Assembly: GCF_902635505.1 (NCBI RefSeq)
Contig: NC_045427.1
Coordinates: 598,937,665 to 599,001,664, forward strand
Length of the DNA stretch: 64,000 nucleotides
Reading direction: 5' to 3'
DNA from: Sarcophilus harrisii
Lineage: Eukaryota; Chordata; Mammalia; Dasyuromorphia; Dasyuridae
Part shown: positions 21,783 to 32,335 of the stretch, piece by piece
Layout of the letters: each line of letters begins with the position of its first letter
Position numbering within the stretch: position 1 is the stretch's first letter
Position numbers and translations under genes: made by a program
The notes under the pieces: model-generated
Told to the model about the DNA's origin: nothing
The model's database searches: none
What the model saw: the letters and a program-made list of their open reading frames with translations, nothing else

Positions 21783-21968
21783 TTAACCTCTCACTGTCTC
21801 ATTTTCCCTATCTGTCAAATGGGGAGTTTAATGGCTCTAGTACCTGCTCCACAGAATTGTTAGAATATCAAATCTGCTCATGTGAAGGGACCAAATGAGA
21901 TAGCAAATGTAAAGCACTTTGCATACTTTAAAGTGCTATATAAATTCTAGTTATTATTAATGTATATA
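21783..21968 (+). mobile_element. CORE-SINE (MIR-like), right part
   Basis: 'cacttttccctatctgtcaa'-like start, then 'aatggggagtttaatggctc', 'acctgctccacagaattgtt', 'gtaaagcactttgcatactt', 'aaagtgctatataaattcta', and a short TTA tail. Confidence 0.85.
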
Positions 21969-22049
21969 AAGGAAATTCTAAATCTTTGGGTTCTACCAAA
22001 AAAAACCTCTTAGTTATTTATGAATAAATATATGAGTAGACTGTTTCTA

Positions 22050-23500
22050 TGAAGTTATCCAAGCAGTGCTTTTGGCCATCTAGCCTTCCCCCACATTTCT
22101 TTTGAGGTGCTTTGTGTCTTTGGTAAGTAGCATGGTGATTGCTACTCACAGTGTTTCTGGGACAGTGAGAGCCTTTTTAAAAATATAGAATTATTTTCTT
22201 TTCAGGAAACATTGTGAATTGGAACCTGGCAGAGAAAAGCCACATAAAGTCAGCAGTTCTCCCAGATGCAGACCACTAACCAGGATCAGTATCTAGCTTA
22301 CAAGCATGGGCACAAAGACAGCAGTGGGAAACCCATCTTTCTGGCTCAGGGATTTAGGAAGAGGTGAGGGTACAGATGTTCAAATTGGATATTTGGCTTT
22401 AGGAACTGAGCTTCTATTTGGCTCGGCTGTGATTGAAACCTGGGAAGGTAAAGGCTCCTAACAAGGAATTCTTTGAACCATCACCTGGCAATGGAACCAG
22501 CTGTTTGTGGAGCCCAATTTAAGAACAGTTAGTTAATTACCACCCATCGAAAGAAAAGGCCTTATAATGGAAACAGTAAGATCTTTTCTATCTGCTGGTG
22601 TGAATGAATTGCTGCTAGGTAAGTGGGAGGTGGTCTCCCAGAGCTAGAGTTATGGGAGCCCCCCACCTTATTTCTGCACAGAGGAAGGCATCATAAAGGG
22701 CTCTTCTGCAGGCTTAATTCTGTGTTGTGTATTTTGACAAAGATGCTTTTTCATCACTATGAAAGTGAAAATGTAAAATCACAAGGTAGTGAAGTGTAAA
22801 TAGAATCTAAATGAGGCTGAGAACAGTTAATCCAAGGGTCAGACTTGAAATGGGTTGTCTTGCCTCATCATCTCCAGCTGCTTAAGTACCCAGCCATTCC
22901 TGGGGGTCTTATCCCTTGGCACAGAGCTGAAATGACTCAGTTGTCAAAGTCCATGCTTTGGAGGGGGCTTGGGAAGGGGAAGAGGATACGTCTTCGGCAT
23001 CAGGCAGAGAAGCCCTTGATTGTTCTGGGCCTTGTAGCTTTTTGGTTTGTTTGTTTTTAGAGTTGCTTCTTGCTCATTTTATGGAGAGAATCTGAGCACA
23101 GACTTGCCTTCATTAATCACAGGGATGGCAATCAGGAGGCAATTATGGTCTCACAAGGAGAGATATAAGATTTCAATGACCCAAATTAATCATAATAGAG
23201 GATGGAATTAATGATAGACTCTCAAGCCTTGTACTTGGAGGTCTTGGCCTGGCTCCTTGCCCAAGCAGGCAATGATTTGGGCTTTGAATTAGAACATCAA
23301 GGGGATATTTCATCTTCTAACTTCAGGAAAGCTAACCTTGGGTCGCGTTAGAATCAGGACATTCAACCAAAGGGTTGTCATGTCATCTAATTTTTTCACT
23401 TAGCCCTGAGAAACAGGAATGGGTTGTGATTCTGTATTTTGCATGGAATGTGAAGTAGAAGAATGATCACCAGGGCTGGGTATATTCAATTAAAATACTT
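22050..23500. other. repeat-poor island, candidate conserved non-coding DNA
   Basis: About 1.45 kb in which I can name no transposable element, with visibly higher G+C than its surroundings and few homopolymers. It holds clustered homeodomain-type TAAT cores, for example around 23105-23135 and 23185-23215 ('attaatcacagggatggca', 'ggcaattatggtctcac', 'caaattaatcataatagagg'). No long open frame: the longest is 22845-23060, plus strand, 71 codons, without motif. An unrecognised exon is possible but unsupported. Confidence 0.4.
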
Positions 23501-23507
23501 GCATCAA

Positions 23508-23525
23508 TACCCGCCCCCCCCCCCA
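23508..23525 (+). repeat. C homopolymer
   Basis: A run of C interrupted once by G. Such runs are unstable and error-prone in sequencing. Confidence 0.9.
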
Positions 23526-23589
23526 CAATGACAGATCTATGTTTTAAATACCATCTTAAGATAAATAATCCAGGCTCTCAGAACCATAA

Positions 23590-23690
23590 TTTTTATCTTT
23601 GAAATTGTTTTATTTTGTGTTTACATCTCTAGCATCTAGGACAAAGCCTGGCATTTAATTTTTTTTTATTTATTTATTGATGGATTAAAG
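23590..23690 (+). mobile_element. L2 3' terminus
   Basis: 'tttgtgtttacatctctagc', 'atctaggacaaagcctggca', 'tttatttattgatggatt'. Confidence 0.6.
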
Positions 23691-23850
23691 TAGATTACTG
23701 TAACAGCCTACCAAGCAGGTTCTCTCTTAATTCACTTTATCTGATATATGGATATTGCACTAGTCTTCATAAGATGTCACTTCCACATTGCCATGTACCT
23801 ATTCAAAAAGTTTTGTTTACTCTCTCCTGCATACTGTAGATGGAGTAAAC
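23691..23850 (+). mobile_element. L2 ORF2 C-terminal fragment
   Basis: 'agattactgtaacagcctac' encodes the L2 'DYCNSL' motif; then come 'gtcttcataagatgtcactt' and 'attcaaaaagttttgtttac', matching 'ctcaaaaagcttcagtggctc'. It is out of order relative to the L2 terminus on its left, so these are two copies or a rearranged one. Confidence 0.55.
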
Positions 23851-23925
23851 TGATAGCTAAGTGGCCCGATGCATTTAGTTTTGGTTTTAGAGCAGAGACA
23901 ACCCGAGTTACAATCCTGCCTCAGA
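23851..23925 (+). mobile_element. SINE head fragment (tRNA-derived)
   Basis: 'gatagctaagtggcccgatg', 'agagcagagacaacccgagt', 'tacaatcctgcctcagata'. Only the tRNA-related half remains. Confidence 0.7.
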
Positions 23926-24645
23926 TAATTACAATTGGAAATATAATCAACTTAATTGACTTAATCAGCAAAATAAAAATGACAATTCTACCTAAATTGA
24001 TCTACTCATTCACTGCAATTTCAATCAAACTGCCAAAAACTATTTCATGGAGATAGAAAAAATTATAACAAAAATTCAGCTAATATGACAGAAAAATAAA
24101 ATGATAAATGTTAGAGAGCATATAGGAATGCACTATTGCTGGAGTAGTGAACTGATCCAGTCTTCTGGAGAGCAATTTGGAACTATGCCTAAAGGGCTAA
24201 AAAGCTGTCCATGCCTTTTGATTCTGCAATATTACTGGTAGATCTGTATCTCAAATAAATTTTTAAAAAGATGGAGGAACAATGTATTTGTACAAAAATA
24301 TTTATAGCAGCTCCTTTTGTGGTGGCTGAGAATTGGAAATGTAAAGGATGCCCATCAATTAAGGAATGGCTAAACAAGTTGTGGTACATGAAGGTAATGG
24401 GATATTATTGTGCCATAAAAAATAACATGCAGAATGACTTTAGAAAAAGCTATAAAGACTCACATGAACTAAGACAATATGAAGTATGCAAAATCAGGAG
24501 AACATTGAACACAATAACAGCACTATTGTACAATTAAAAACTGCTAATGACAGTTATTTTCAGCAATACAATGATTTAAGTCAATTCAAAAAATCATGAC
24601 AAAAAAGGCTATTCACCTTTTTTTGGATGAATTCATAGAAACATA
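23926..24645 (+). mobile_element. old L1, ORF2 C-terminus, internally deleted
   Basis: 'tctactcattcactgcaatt' and 'tcaatcaaactgccaaaaac' are ORF2, then a jump to 'tggagagcaatttggaacta', 'gccttttgattctgcaatat', 'aggatgcccatcaattaagg', 'ggtaatgggatattattgtg' and 'aatgactttagaaaaagc'. The frame 24271-24537 is the remnant of the ORF2 end ('GCPSIKEWLNKLWYMKVMGYY'). Confidence 0.85.
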
Positions 24646-24654
24646 TTTATGCCA

Positions 24655-25210
24655 AGGGAGATGAAAGTTCCATTGTCATATGTCCTAATGAGAAAACATA
24701 TGGAGTACTCTAGCCTGTTCTGGACACCATAGAAAATTTATTGACAGACTAGGATACATGCAGGGAAGACATGGTGAGGGATGAGGTGATCATATATAAT
24801 ATCAAATGTTTAAAGAAACTGTAATTACACTGTTTTATGATTCTCTTTATTTTTCCTTTGTAGAAGAAAATATTTATTAACCTAGAGGAAAAAATTACTT
24901 GTTTAGGTGGGAGCAGGAAAGATTAAATTAACAGTTTGAAAGATCATCATATAGGAGTAAGATTAATCTTATTCTTTTGGGTTATAGAGGACAGAATCTG
25001 GATCAAGAAATGGAACTTTTTGGGAGGTAAAATTAATTTTATATAAGCATAAACTTTCTAACAGTTAAAGTCATCCAAAAATTTAATGGAATGATCCATG
25101 AGTTAATTACTTGTGATCTTCAAATGGAAACTGGATGTTTATTCATTGGGATATTACCATTAGAATTCATGTCTTCAATAGGAGTTGGACTAGATGCCTT
25201 CCATAGCTGT
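24655..25210 (+). mobile_element. L3/CR1 LINE 3' UTR
   Basis: 'acatatggagtactctagcc', 'tgttctggacaccatagaaa', 'gtcatccaaaaatttaatgg', 'atcttcaaatggaaactgga' and the typical L3 terminus 'aggagttggactagatgcct'. The left part is strongly diverged. Confidence 0.75.
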
Positions 25211-25232
25211 CTTCCTCTTTCTCCCCTTTCTC

Positions 25233-25311
<79 letters not shown>

Positions 25312-25435
25312 TTTTCCCTTTTTCTCTTCCCCTTTTCCCCCCTCCCCTCTCTCTTCCTCTTCCTTTTTCTCTTTCTCTTCCCCCTCCCCCCTCTCGTCTC
25401 TCTCATATCTCTCTCATCTCTCATCCCTCAAAATC
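25211..25435 (+). repeat. CT microsatellite and pyrimidine tract
   Basis: About 30 uninterrupted CT units (near 25238-25301), with imperfect CCTT/CTC decay to the right. The Ser-Leu and Arg-Glu open frames over it are artefacts. It starts right at the L3 3' end, so it may have grown from the microsatellite-like tail of that element. Confidence 0.96.
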
Positions 25436-27290
25436 CCTCAGATTTTATTAGTCTATAACTCTTTCAAAGTCTATGGAAGCTAAGCTCAAAGAAAAAATGT
25501 TGTTAAGTTTTATTTTAAACATTTGTGTTATGATACATCCTTCATGTAGTTCTAAAAATTTTGTTGTTCTTTAATGATTTTATTAGTAAGTATTTCACTT
25601 CATGGAATTTTCCATTCTTCTAAAGCATGCTACTCTCAGAAATATAAATATAATGTCATGATTTCTCTGTAAAACCAAATAATATTCATATTAGTGTGCT
25701 TACCCAAGCTTAGACACAGAAGAAAAGGAATCTGTCAGTATGTTGTCTTTACTATAAGTTTCTTTTATTTTGGCTATTTCAGACATCCTATGTTCAAAAC
25801 AACCACAGTAAAAATTGCTTTCTATAAGGGTTTGTAACCCTCCTTATGATCAATCTAGAATTCAAATGGAAAATAGGAAAATATTATTCTTATGATCTAG
25901 CTAATTTATAAAAAATAACCATTTTATCAGAGACGGATGATGATGTGAAATTTGACTTCCTGTTCACAAAGTATCTATAAAGTGGTCTCATATGTATTTG
26001 TATTATTAATTAGGGCTATCAATGTAGATTGCAATGTAGATATGGTGTTTGGACTTGGTTGGTTGCTTTTTCTGATAACTTTCTAAATGTCCACAAGTAA
26101 GTTTTATATTTTAATTTATTACCCTTATCAAAAGCTATGTTTTGTATCCAAATGCTATCATAGTTTTGGACTTGAACATTACATTTTCAATGTATTTTTT
26201 TGGATGAATTAATATGTATGTATACATATATAAATTTTTAAATATTATTAATATTTGGCATTAACCATGCTTGTTAACTAGTTTGAATGGCTTTCATAAG
26301 TTATCTCCATAAATCATAAGAAAGACTGAAGAATACTATTTTTACTTTCTCTTATTTTTTCTTTTATTTATCTTGTAAAAAATTACTAATAAAAATTACT
26401 AATATGAAAATGTTTTATATAATTGCACACATGCAACATATCTGATTGTTTATCATCTTAGAAAGTGAAGAGGGAGGAGAGGGAAGGAAGGAGGGATAAA
26501 ATTTGGAGCTCAAAACTTTCAAAATTATTAATAAAAAGCTTCATTTTCTTATAAGCCTTTGTGGCATCTATCCATTTAGCCCCTCAAATATGTTTTTGGG
26601 GGTGAGGGGGAGTATGTGTTTATGTGTTTGTGTTTGTGGTTCCAGGCACTATACTTTCTACAAGGAAGTTCTTCCTGTGGTCTAACATTTCATCTAATAT
26701 AATTCCATTTCCTCTTCTTTTGTTCTGAATATTAATTTGCTAAGAGCAAGTAGAACAAATTTCATTTGATAGAGGATTAGTATGGGGAAATTGAGCAATT
26801 TCTCTTGGGTCACATAATAGATTAGCAAAAGAATTGGGAGTAAGATAGAAGCTAACTTGTATTTCCCAGTTGTCACTATTCTGATGAGTTTTACTACAAT
26901 AGGCAAGGGAAACAGGAGCTTTATAGTCCTACCACAGAACAATGTAGAAGCAGGATATCAAACACGATATAAAATATGGAGAAACCATACTAGTAAGCTC
27001 TGTCAACATCTTGGGACACATTGTGGAAGAAAATCAATGACTGTATCTTTTCATTCTCTGTAAAAGTCTATAGATTTCTACTGAGTGTTTTATAGGTTTT
27101 TCCCTGGAGTGATGTTATGGAATAATTTTGGTAAATTAGCATAGATGAGAAATAGTGCTAAAGAACAAATAGGCATTAACAATCTGAAGGGATAGCTTTC
27201 TTGTGATTTATTTCATGCTGCTAATAGAAAGGGAAAAAAAGATGGCTTTCTGTTCTACTGTCTTTATTTTTTTCTACCTAGCAGCTCAAA
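25436..27290. other. unassigned AT-rich DNA
   Basis: No repeat family recognised over about 1.8 kb; short frames only. A G-rich patch with a few TG repeats lies near 26595-26640. Confidence 0.5.
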
Positions 27291-27292
27291 TT

Positions 27293-27382
27293 TCTTTTTT
27301 TTTAATTTTCAATAATATTTTATTTTTCCAAATACTTGTAAAGATAGTTTTTAACATTCATCCCCATAAGACTTTGTGTTTC
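27293..27382 (-). mobile_element. L1 3' terminus fragment
   Basis: A T run (the reversed tail) is followed by 'caataatattttatttttcc', 'aaatacttgtaaagatagtt' and 'tttaacattcatcccc', the last 90 bases of a marsupial L1 in reverse. Confidence 0.75.
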
Positions 27383-27387
27383 TAAGC

Positions 27388-27780
27388 CAAAAGGGCTATA
27401 AAACTTTGCATATATTTTGATCCAGCAGTCTCACTACTGGGCCTGTATCCTAAAAGGATAATAACAGAGGGGAAATGTGCAAAAATATTTGTAGCAATCC
27501 TTTTAGTTGCAGCAAAGAACTGGAAACTGATGTTCATCAATTGGGGAATGACTACATAAGTTATGGTATATAAATATAATGGATTGTGATTGGAATGTAA
27601 TTTTTGTGCTATAAGAAATGATCAGCAGGCTAATTTTAGAAAAGCCTGCAAAGACTTACATGAACTGATGCTGAATGAAATGAGCAGAACCATCAGAACA
27701 TTGTGCACAGTAATAAGAAGATTAAATGATGATCAACTGTAATAGACTTGGCTTTTTTCAACAATGCGATGATTAACATA
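27388..27780 (+). mobile_element. L1, ORF2 C-terminal end and start of 3' UTR
   Basis: 'ttgatccagcagtctcacta', 'ctgggcctgtatcctaaaag', 'ttcatcaattggggaatgac', 'aagaaatgatcagcaggcta', 'gaactgatgctgaatgaaat' and 'ttttttcaacaatgcgatga'. It is cut by the hAT-like element on the right. It stands head-to-head with the reversed L1 terminus on the left. Confidence 0.88.
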
Positions 27781-28128
27781 GACCAGGAATTCTTAAACTT
27801 TTTCCACTTATTACCCCTTTTCACCTGAGAAATTTTTATGCAAATCTGGGCATAAAGGCATAAATAGGTATACAATCAAACATTTACTCATAACAAATCA
27901 TAAAAATTCATTTTAAAACAATTCTTTCATATATACAATTTTACCATGTATTAAAGATGAATACAATTTTTCATGCTTATGAGATAGATGTAGTTGTTTA
28001 TTTTTAAGTAAAATACGAAATCTTGGTAGAATATTTTATACCCTTTACTGTTGCCAATTTTTTCCGACCCACATGTTCAGTTATATGACCACATAGGGAA
28101 TCACAACCCACCATTTCAGAAGTTTTTA
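27781..28128. mobile_element. hAT-like non-autonomous DNA transposon
   Basis: The left end 'aattcttaaactttttccac' and the right end 'acaacccaccatttcagaag' are degraded inverted ends of the form TTCTTAAACT...AGTTTAAGAA. The interior has 'ttaccccttttcacctgag' and 'aggtatacaatcaaacattt', 'tatgaccacatagggaatca', familiar from a marsupial MITE group. No transposase frame is present. It sits between L1 pieces. Confidence 0.6.
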
Positions 28129-28129
28129 T

Positions 28130-29105
28130 ATAAACTATGACTTATTCTGCCATTCCCAAATGATTGACATTTACTTTGTTTCTTTGATACCACAAAAAAT
28201 GCTGTTTGGATATTAGCAAGTAGAAAAGACCCTTTCTATATAATATTTGATTTGCTTAGGATTTATGCCTGTTACTGCTATCATTACATCACTGGATACA
28301 TAGTTAAGTGACTTTTCTGATATACTTATAAGATATTTTCCAGAATAATTACACTAATTAGTAGTTCCACTGGTTCCTCATCACCACTATAACATTTAAA
28401 AACTTCATTTTTTATTATCCTTGACATTCTGATTGCTATGAGGTGAAGCCTCAATTTTTATAATTTGCATCTTATTTTATTAGTGCTTTTGAATATTCTT
28501 TCATATAATTATTGGTATTTGAAAAACTTTTCTTTTTCTTTTTTGAACGTTGGCCGTTTATATCTTTTTTATTTACTATTTGAGAATTTGTTTTTGTATA
28601 TAGTAGTATTTTATATGGATCTTCTAAATCTATGAAGATATACATTATATATATTTGCATGTATCAGACCTCTGTAAAGAATGGGTTTAATATTTTTTTT
28701 ACATTTCTTTACAAATTTCTCTGTGCATTTGCATATGATGAATTTTGAAAAGTAAAAATATAATATACTTTACATTTGACATTTAGTAATCACCAAAGAT
28801 TTATCATATCTAATTTTCTAATATTCTTTCAAATTTTCAATTTCTTCTTTATTTTTCTGTTATATTTGAGCAGGTCTGAAAGAGGCACATCAAAGTCCTC
28901 AATGAGTATTATTTTTCTTTGTTGTTTTCTCTTGTAGTTCCTTTATGTATTTAGATAGTATAGCATCAAGTAATATTTATCTATAATTAACATTGTTTTG
29001 TTGTTTATTGTACTTTATAGAATGATTTCATTTCCCTAATTATTTCTCTTAAGCATATCTTTTTATTACTATCTTACTCAAGATCATGAATGCTACTCCA
29101 GCCTC
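28130..29105 (-). mobile_element. old L1, ORF2 part
   Basis: 'tatgacttattctgccattc', 'ttaattagtagttccactgg', 'ttgacattctgattgctatg', 'tctgtaaagaatgggtttaa', 'ttgttttgttgtttattgta' and 'caagatcatgaatgctactc' follow the antisense ORF2 order from the C-terminus into the reverse transcriptase region, with large gaps. Confidence 0.65.
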
Positions 29106-29345
29106 TTTGGAACTGAGCTATGCAAAAGTTAGGCCTGGAGTCAGGAAGGGCTGGGCTCAAATCCAGTCTCAGACACTTACTGTGTGGTGCTGAGCAACTT
29201 AAACTCACTTTGCCTCAGTTTCCTCAACTGTAAAATGGAGATAATAATAGCTTCTTTCTCCCAGAGTTGTTGGGTTGTGATTGTTATAAAGTGTTTAGCA
29301 CAATGCTTGTTATATAGTGCTATGTAAATGTTAATGATAGCTATT
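29106..29345 (+). mobile_element. CORE-SINE, nearly complete, interrupted at its tail
   Basis: 'gcctggagtcaggaagggct', 'gggctcaaatccagtctcag', 'cttactgtgtggtgctgag', 'tttgcctcagtttcctcaac', 'tgtaaaatggagataataat', 'gtttagcacaatgcttgtta', 'gctatgtaaatgttaatg'. Its 3' end continues at about 29911 ('aaatgttagctattattatt') after an L1 insertion. Confidence 0.9.
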
Positions 29346-29908
29346 TTTGTAGTGGCAAGGAACTGGAAATTGAGTGGATATCTATCAGTTAGGGAATTTC
29401 TGACTAAGTTATGGTATGTGAATGTAATGGAATATTATTGCTCTACACGAAATGATGGCAGGCTGATTTCAGAAAAGCCTGGAAAGACTTAACATGAACT
29501 GATGCTGAGTGAAATGAGCAGAACCAAAATAACATTGTGCACAGTAACAAGGTTATGTGATGATCAACTGTGATGGATTCGGTTCTTTTCAGCAATGTGG
29601 TGATGCAAGGCAATTCCAATAGACTTGGAATGGAAAGTCTTCTGCATCCAGAGAGAGAACTTTGGGGATTGAATGTAGATTGAATACATTTTTGTTTGCT
29701 TTTTCTTTCTTTCTTTCTCATGTTTTTTTCCCTTTTGATTTGGTTTTCTTGCAGACGTTTAACCTATATCAGATTGCTTGTTGTCTTGGGGTGAGAAAAA
29801 GTGGGAGAAGGTAGAAAAATTTGGAACACAATGTTTTGCAAAGGTGAATGTTGAAAACTATCTTTGCATGTATTTTGGAAAAATAAAATACTATTGAAAA
29901 AATTAACA
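29346..29908 (+). mobile_element. L1, 5'-truncated, in the SINE tail
   Basis: 'tttgtagtggcaaggaactg', 'cagttagggaatttctgact', 'gctgagtgaaatgagcagaa', 'ctgcatccagagagagaact', 'tgaatgttgaaaactatctt', 'tttggaaaaataaaatacta'. The flanks 'aaatgttaatgatagctatt' (29326-29345) and 'aaatgttagctatt' (29911-29924) are a target-site duplication that differs by a 6-base insertion. Confidence 0.92.
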
Positions 29909-29944
29909 AAAAATGTTAGCTATTATTATTATTATATTCTATTT

Positions 29945-30690
29945 CAACTTTTCACTTTAACTGGTATGACCTTTATAGTTTAAGATTGCTAATTGTCAAC
30001 AACAAATCATTGGCTTCATTTTTATGGGAGGAGCCACCCAATTCCCATTCCCATTTTGATTGTTAGGCTTATTTTTCCTCTATTGTATCTTATTATAATG
30101 TTTATTCTTCATGTCTCTTCCCTCAAAAGAAGAAAAATGTCAGGTAAAAGAGGTAAGGGAATTCACTGTGTTAGTTTGGACAGTATGAATCCAGTCTTGT
30201 TACCCTCTCCTCTCAACTCACATCCAATTCACTATCTTCCCCGTCTCCCCTTTAAAGCACACTTTGCTTGTAGCTTTCTTCTCCCTAACTCTGCCTCACC
30301 TCTTAAATATCCCAACTCCAATCCTATCTCCATTACTGTATTTCTTCCCCATATAACACCAGAATTATTAAAAATAATATTTTGTTCTCTCTTTAAGCCA
30401 TGTGCATTCGTTTTTCTGTCTCTCTCTTTTCTCCTCTTCTCTCTAACCCCTCTTTCTTGCCTCTATTACCATCAAACTCTTTCTGAATTTGTTATTCTTT
30501 ATTCCCTTAGTTACAGATGTGGTAAGCGTCTAAAGAGATTCTACTCTAGTTTTTTTTTTTTTTTTGGTTTTGTTTTGTTTTGTTTTTTGGATCTAAGCCT
30601 TTAGTTATCATTTATTCCCATTTAAGACCTGAAACATATTTAACTCAGTTTTCTTTTGTGTTTTACAAGAATATTTCAATAATCTTACTC
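29945..30690. other. unassigned, pyrimidine-rich DNA
   Basis: The 203-codon frame at 29993-30604 is rich in Leu, Phe, Ser and Pro because the strand is pyrimidine-biased. It has no domain, and I do not treat it as a gene. A T run and TTTTG repeats lie at 30548-30585. Confidence 0.5.
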
Positions 30691-31310
30691 AGCCTAATCC
30701 TCACAACAAGAATTCTTGGAAAACTTTGATTCTATGAAAGAATAGCTTTGTTTTCTCCTTATAAAATTAATTTACATTTTGTAGGGTAATTTTTCTTTTG
30801 TACATTTTCTTTTTATTATATCATTTCTATTCTTTTCTTTCAATTCTTGTGTTTCCTATATAATCCTTTTTCTGTTTCTATCTGGGATTCCATTCATAGG
30901 ATATTTCTCTTCTTGGAAACATGGAAGTTCTCCAGATAGGTAGTTTTATTTTTTAATTTGCCATGTTGGGGATTCCTTCAGGTGTTAACCTTTGAATCTT
31001 ATCATTTTCAGTTTTTCCTCATTCCAAATATTCTGAACTGGTTTTTCCCACTATGAATTCTTAAAATGATCTCTAAAGATCTTTTGCTTTATTTTGTTTT
31101 ACAGAGATTCCTAAATTATCTCTCAACTTCCTGTTTTACAAGTTGTTTTTGTTAGTTAACATTTTAGATATTTCAATTTTTTCATTCTTTTAACTTCAAT
31201 ATTTCTTCTTATGCCAGAGAAGTTTTAATTTTATTTTATTAATTTTATGTTTCAGGGTTTTAAAGCTTCTGCTCTGTTTATTTTTCTGCTAAATTTTTCT
31301 TCAATGACTC
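30691..31310 (-). mobile_element. probable L1, ORF1 region
   Basis: 'gggattccttcaggtgttaa', 'gagattcctaaattatctct', 'cttcctgttttacaagttgt' and 'tttttcattcttttaactt' parallel the antisense ORF1 text seen at 61700-62000 ('tttcaggaagtccaataatt', 'tttattttctaggtcagttg'). Confidence 0.5.
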
Positions 31311-31319
31311 TCCTTTGAC

Positions 31320-31442
31320 TCATAAATGTTTATCAATTGTCTATTATATGCCAACTATACTTCCGAAGATATAAGAATTAAAGAAAACAAACAACAAATT
31401 TTCTATACACTCAAGAAGCTGATATACTTATGGGAGAAACAA
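31320..31442 (-). mobile_element. L2 3' terminus
   Basis: 'cataaatgtttatcaattgt', 'ctattatatgccaactatac', 'actcaagaagctgatatact', 'tatgggagaaacaacacat', the same sentence as in 21088-21240. Confidence 0.8.
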
Positions 31443-31539
31443 CACATGGGAAAGTGGGGCCCTTGGAGCTGCACTTTGGTCTAAGAAGTTACAAAAATTG
31501 TGAGTGGGACCTTAGGGTAATAGATTAACATAACATTCT

Positions 31540-31797
31540 CCTTTTAAAATCCCTGTCTTCCTTCAAATTTCAGCTTTTCATATCTCCTTCATGAGTTATT
31601 TTCTGATTTCCCTAAATGTTAGTGAATTCTGCTGTTATTACTCTGTATTTTTATTTCATGTATATTTCATACTAACTTATTTGCATTTAGTACTTTCACC
31701 CTTCCTCATATCATTTTTTCCAAACTCCAGTACCATGTGAAATTCTGGAGAACAGCAAATCCAAACTCCTTAATTAGTGCTTATTGAATGAATGAAT
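31540..31797 (+). mobile_element. L2 3' end
   Basis: 'ccttcaaatttcagcttttc', 'tatctccttcatgagttatt', 'ttctgatttccctaaatgtt', 'aattagtgcttattgaatga'. The 'gagggcagggac' box is replaced by 'gagaacagcaaatcc'. Confidence 0.75.
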
Positions 31798-32335
31798 GGA
31801 GAAAAACAGTTGTTTAATCCCATATGTCATGTTTTTTTAAAGGCAATAATACTTTTTCAAAATGTTATTTTTGTGAGGAAATAAAATAACGAAAAGTCAT
31901 TTTTAATAAAATTCTTTTTATTTCATTAAAAATCAAGTGTCTTAACAATACAATGATTTAAAAATACAAATGATGTCTATGTTAAATTTTGTACAATTGA
32001 CATTATTTTTCATTAAATATTCCTCATTTTCATTCTTAGTAATAATATCAGTAGGAGTGGCTTAATATCATTGTCAGTGCTTTGAAATATTATTTAGTGC
32101 ATTATCACCATTTCCTTTTGGTAGTTTGTTACCTAGTATGAGTTTTAATGAAGATCAACATCACTTCATAGAAGTAAATTTTTTTTTGAAATAAATGGGA
32201 TATATAATGGCATTAAGAATCATTTTTTTTCTTATCAAATTCCTTCCACTGTGTCCCCTTTTCCCCAAGTCAAGGAAATAAAAAAAATAGACCTGAAAAA
32301 TAAAACACTCATTAATTACATGGCTATGTGGTAAA
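31798..32335. other. unassigned AT-rich DNA
   Basis: It may be highly diverged L1 ORF2 continuing from the right, but I could not match it. Confidence 0.4.

Noticed and set aside
25167-25483. Ser-Leu and Arg-Glu repeat frames
   Set aside because: Translation of the CT microsatellite.
29993-30604. 203-codon open frame
   Set aside because: Composition reflects a pyrimidine-rich strand, no domain or homologue was recognised, and the start lies just after an L1/SINE tail.
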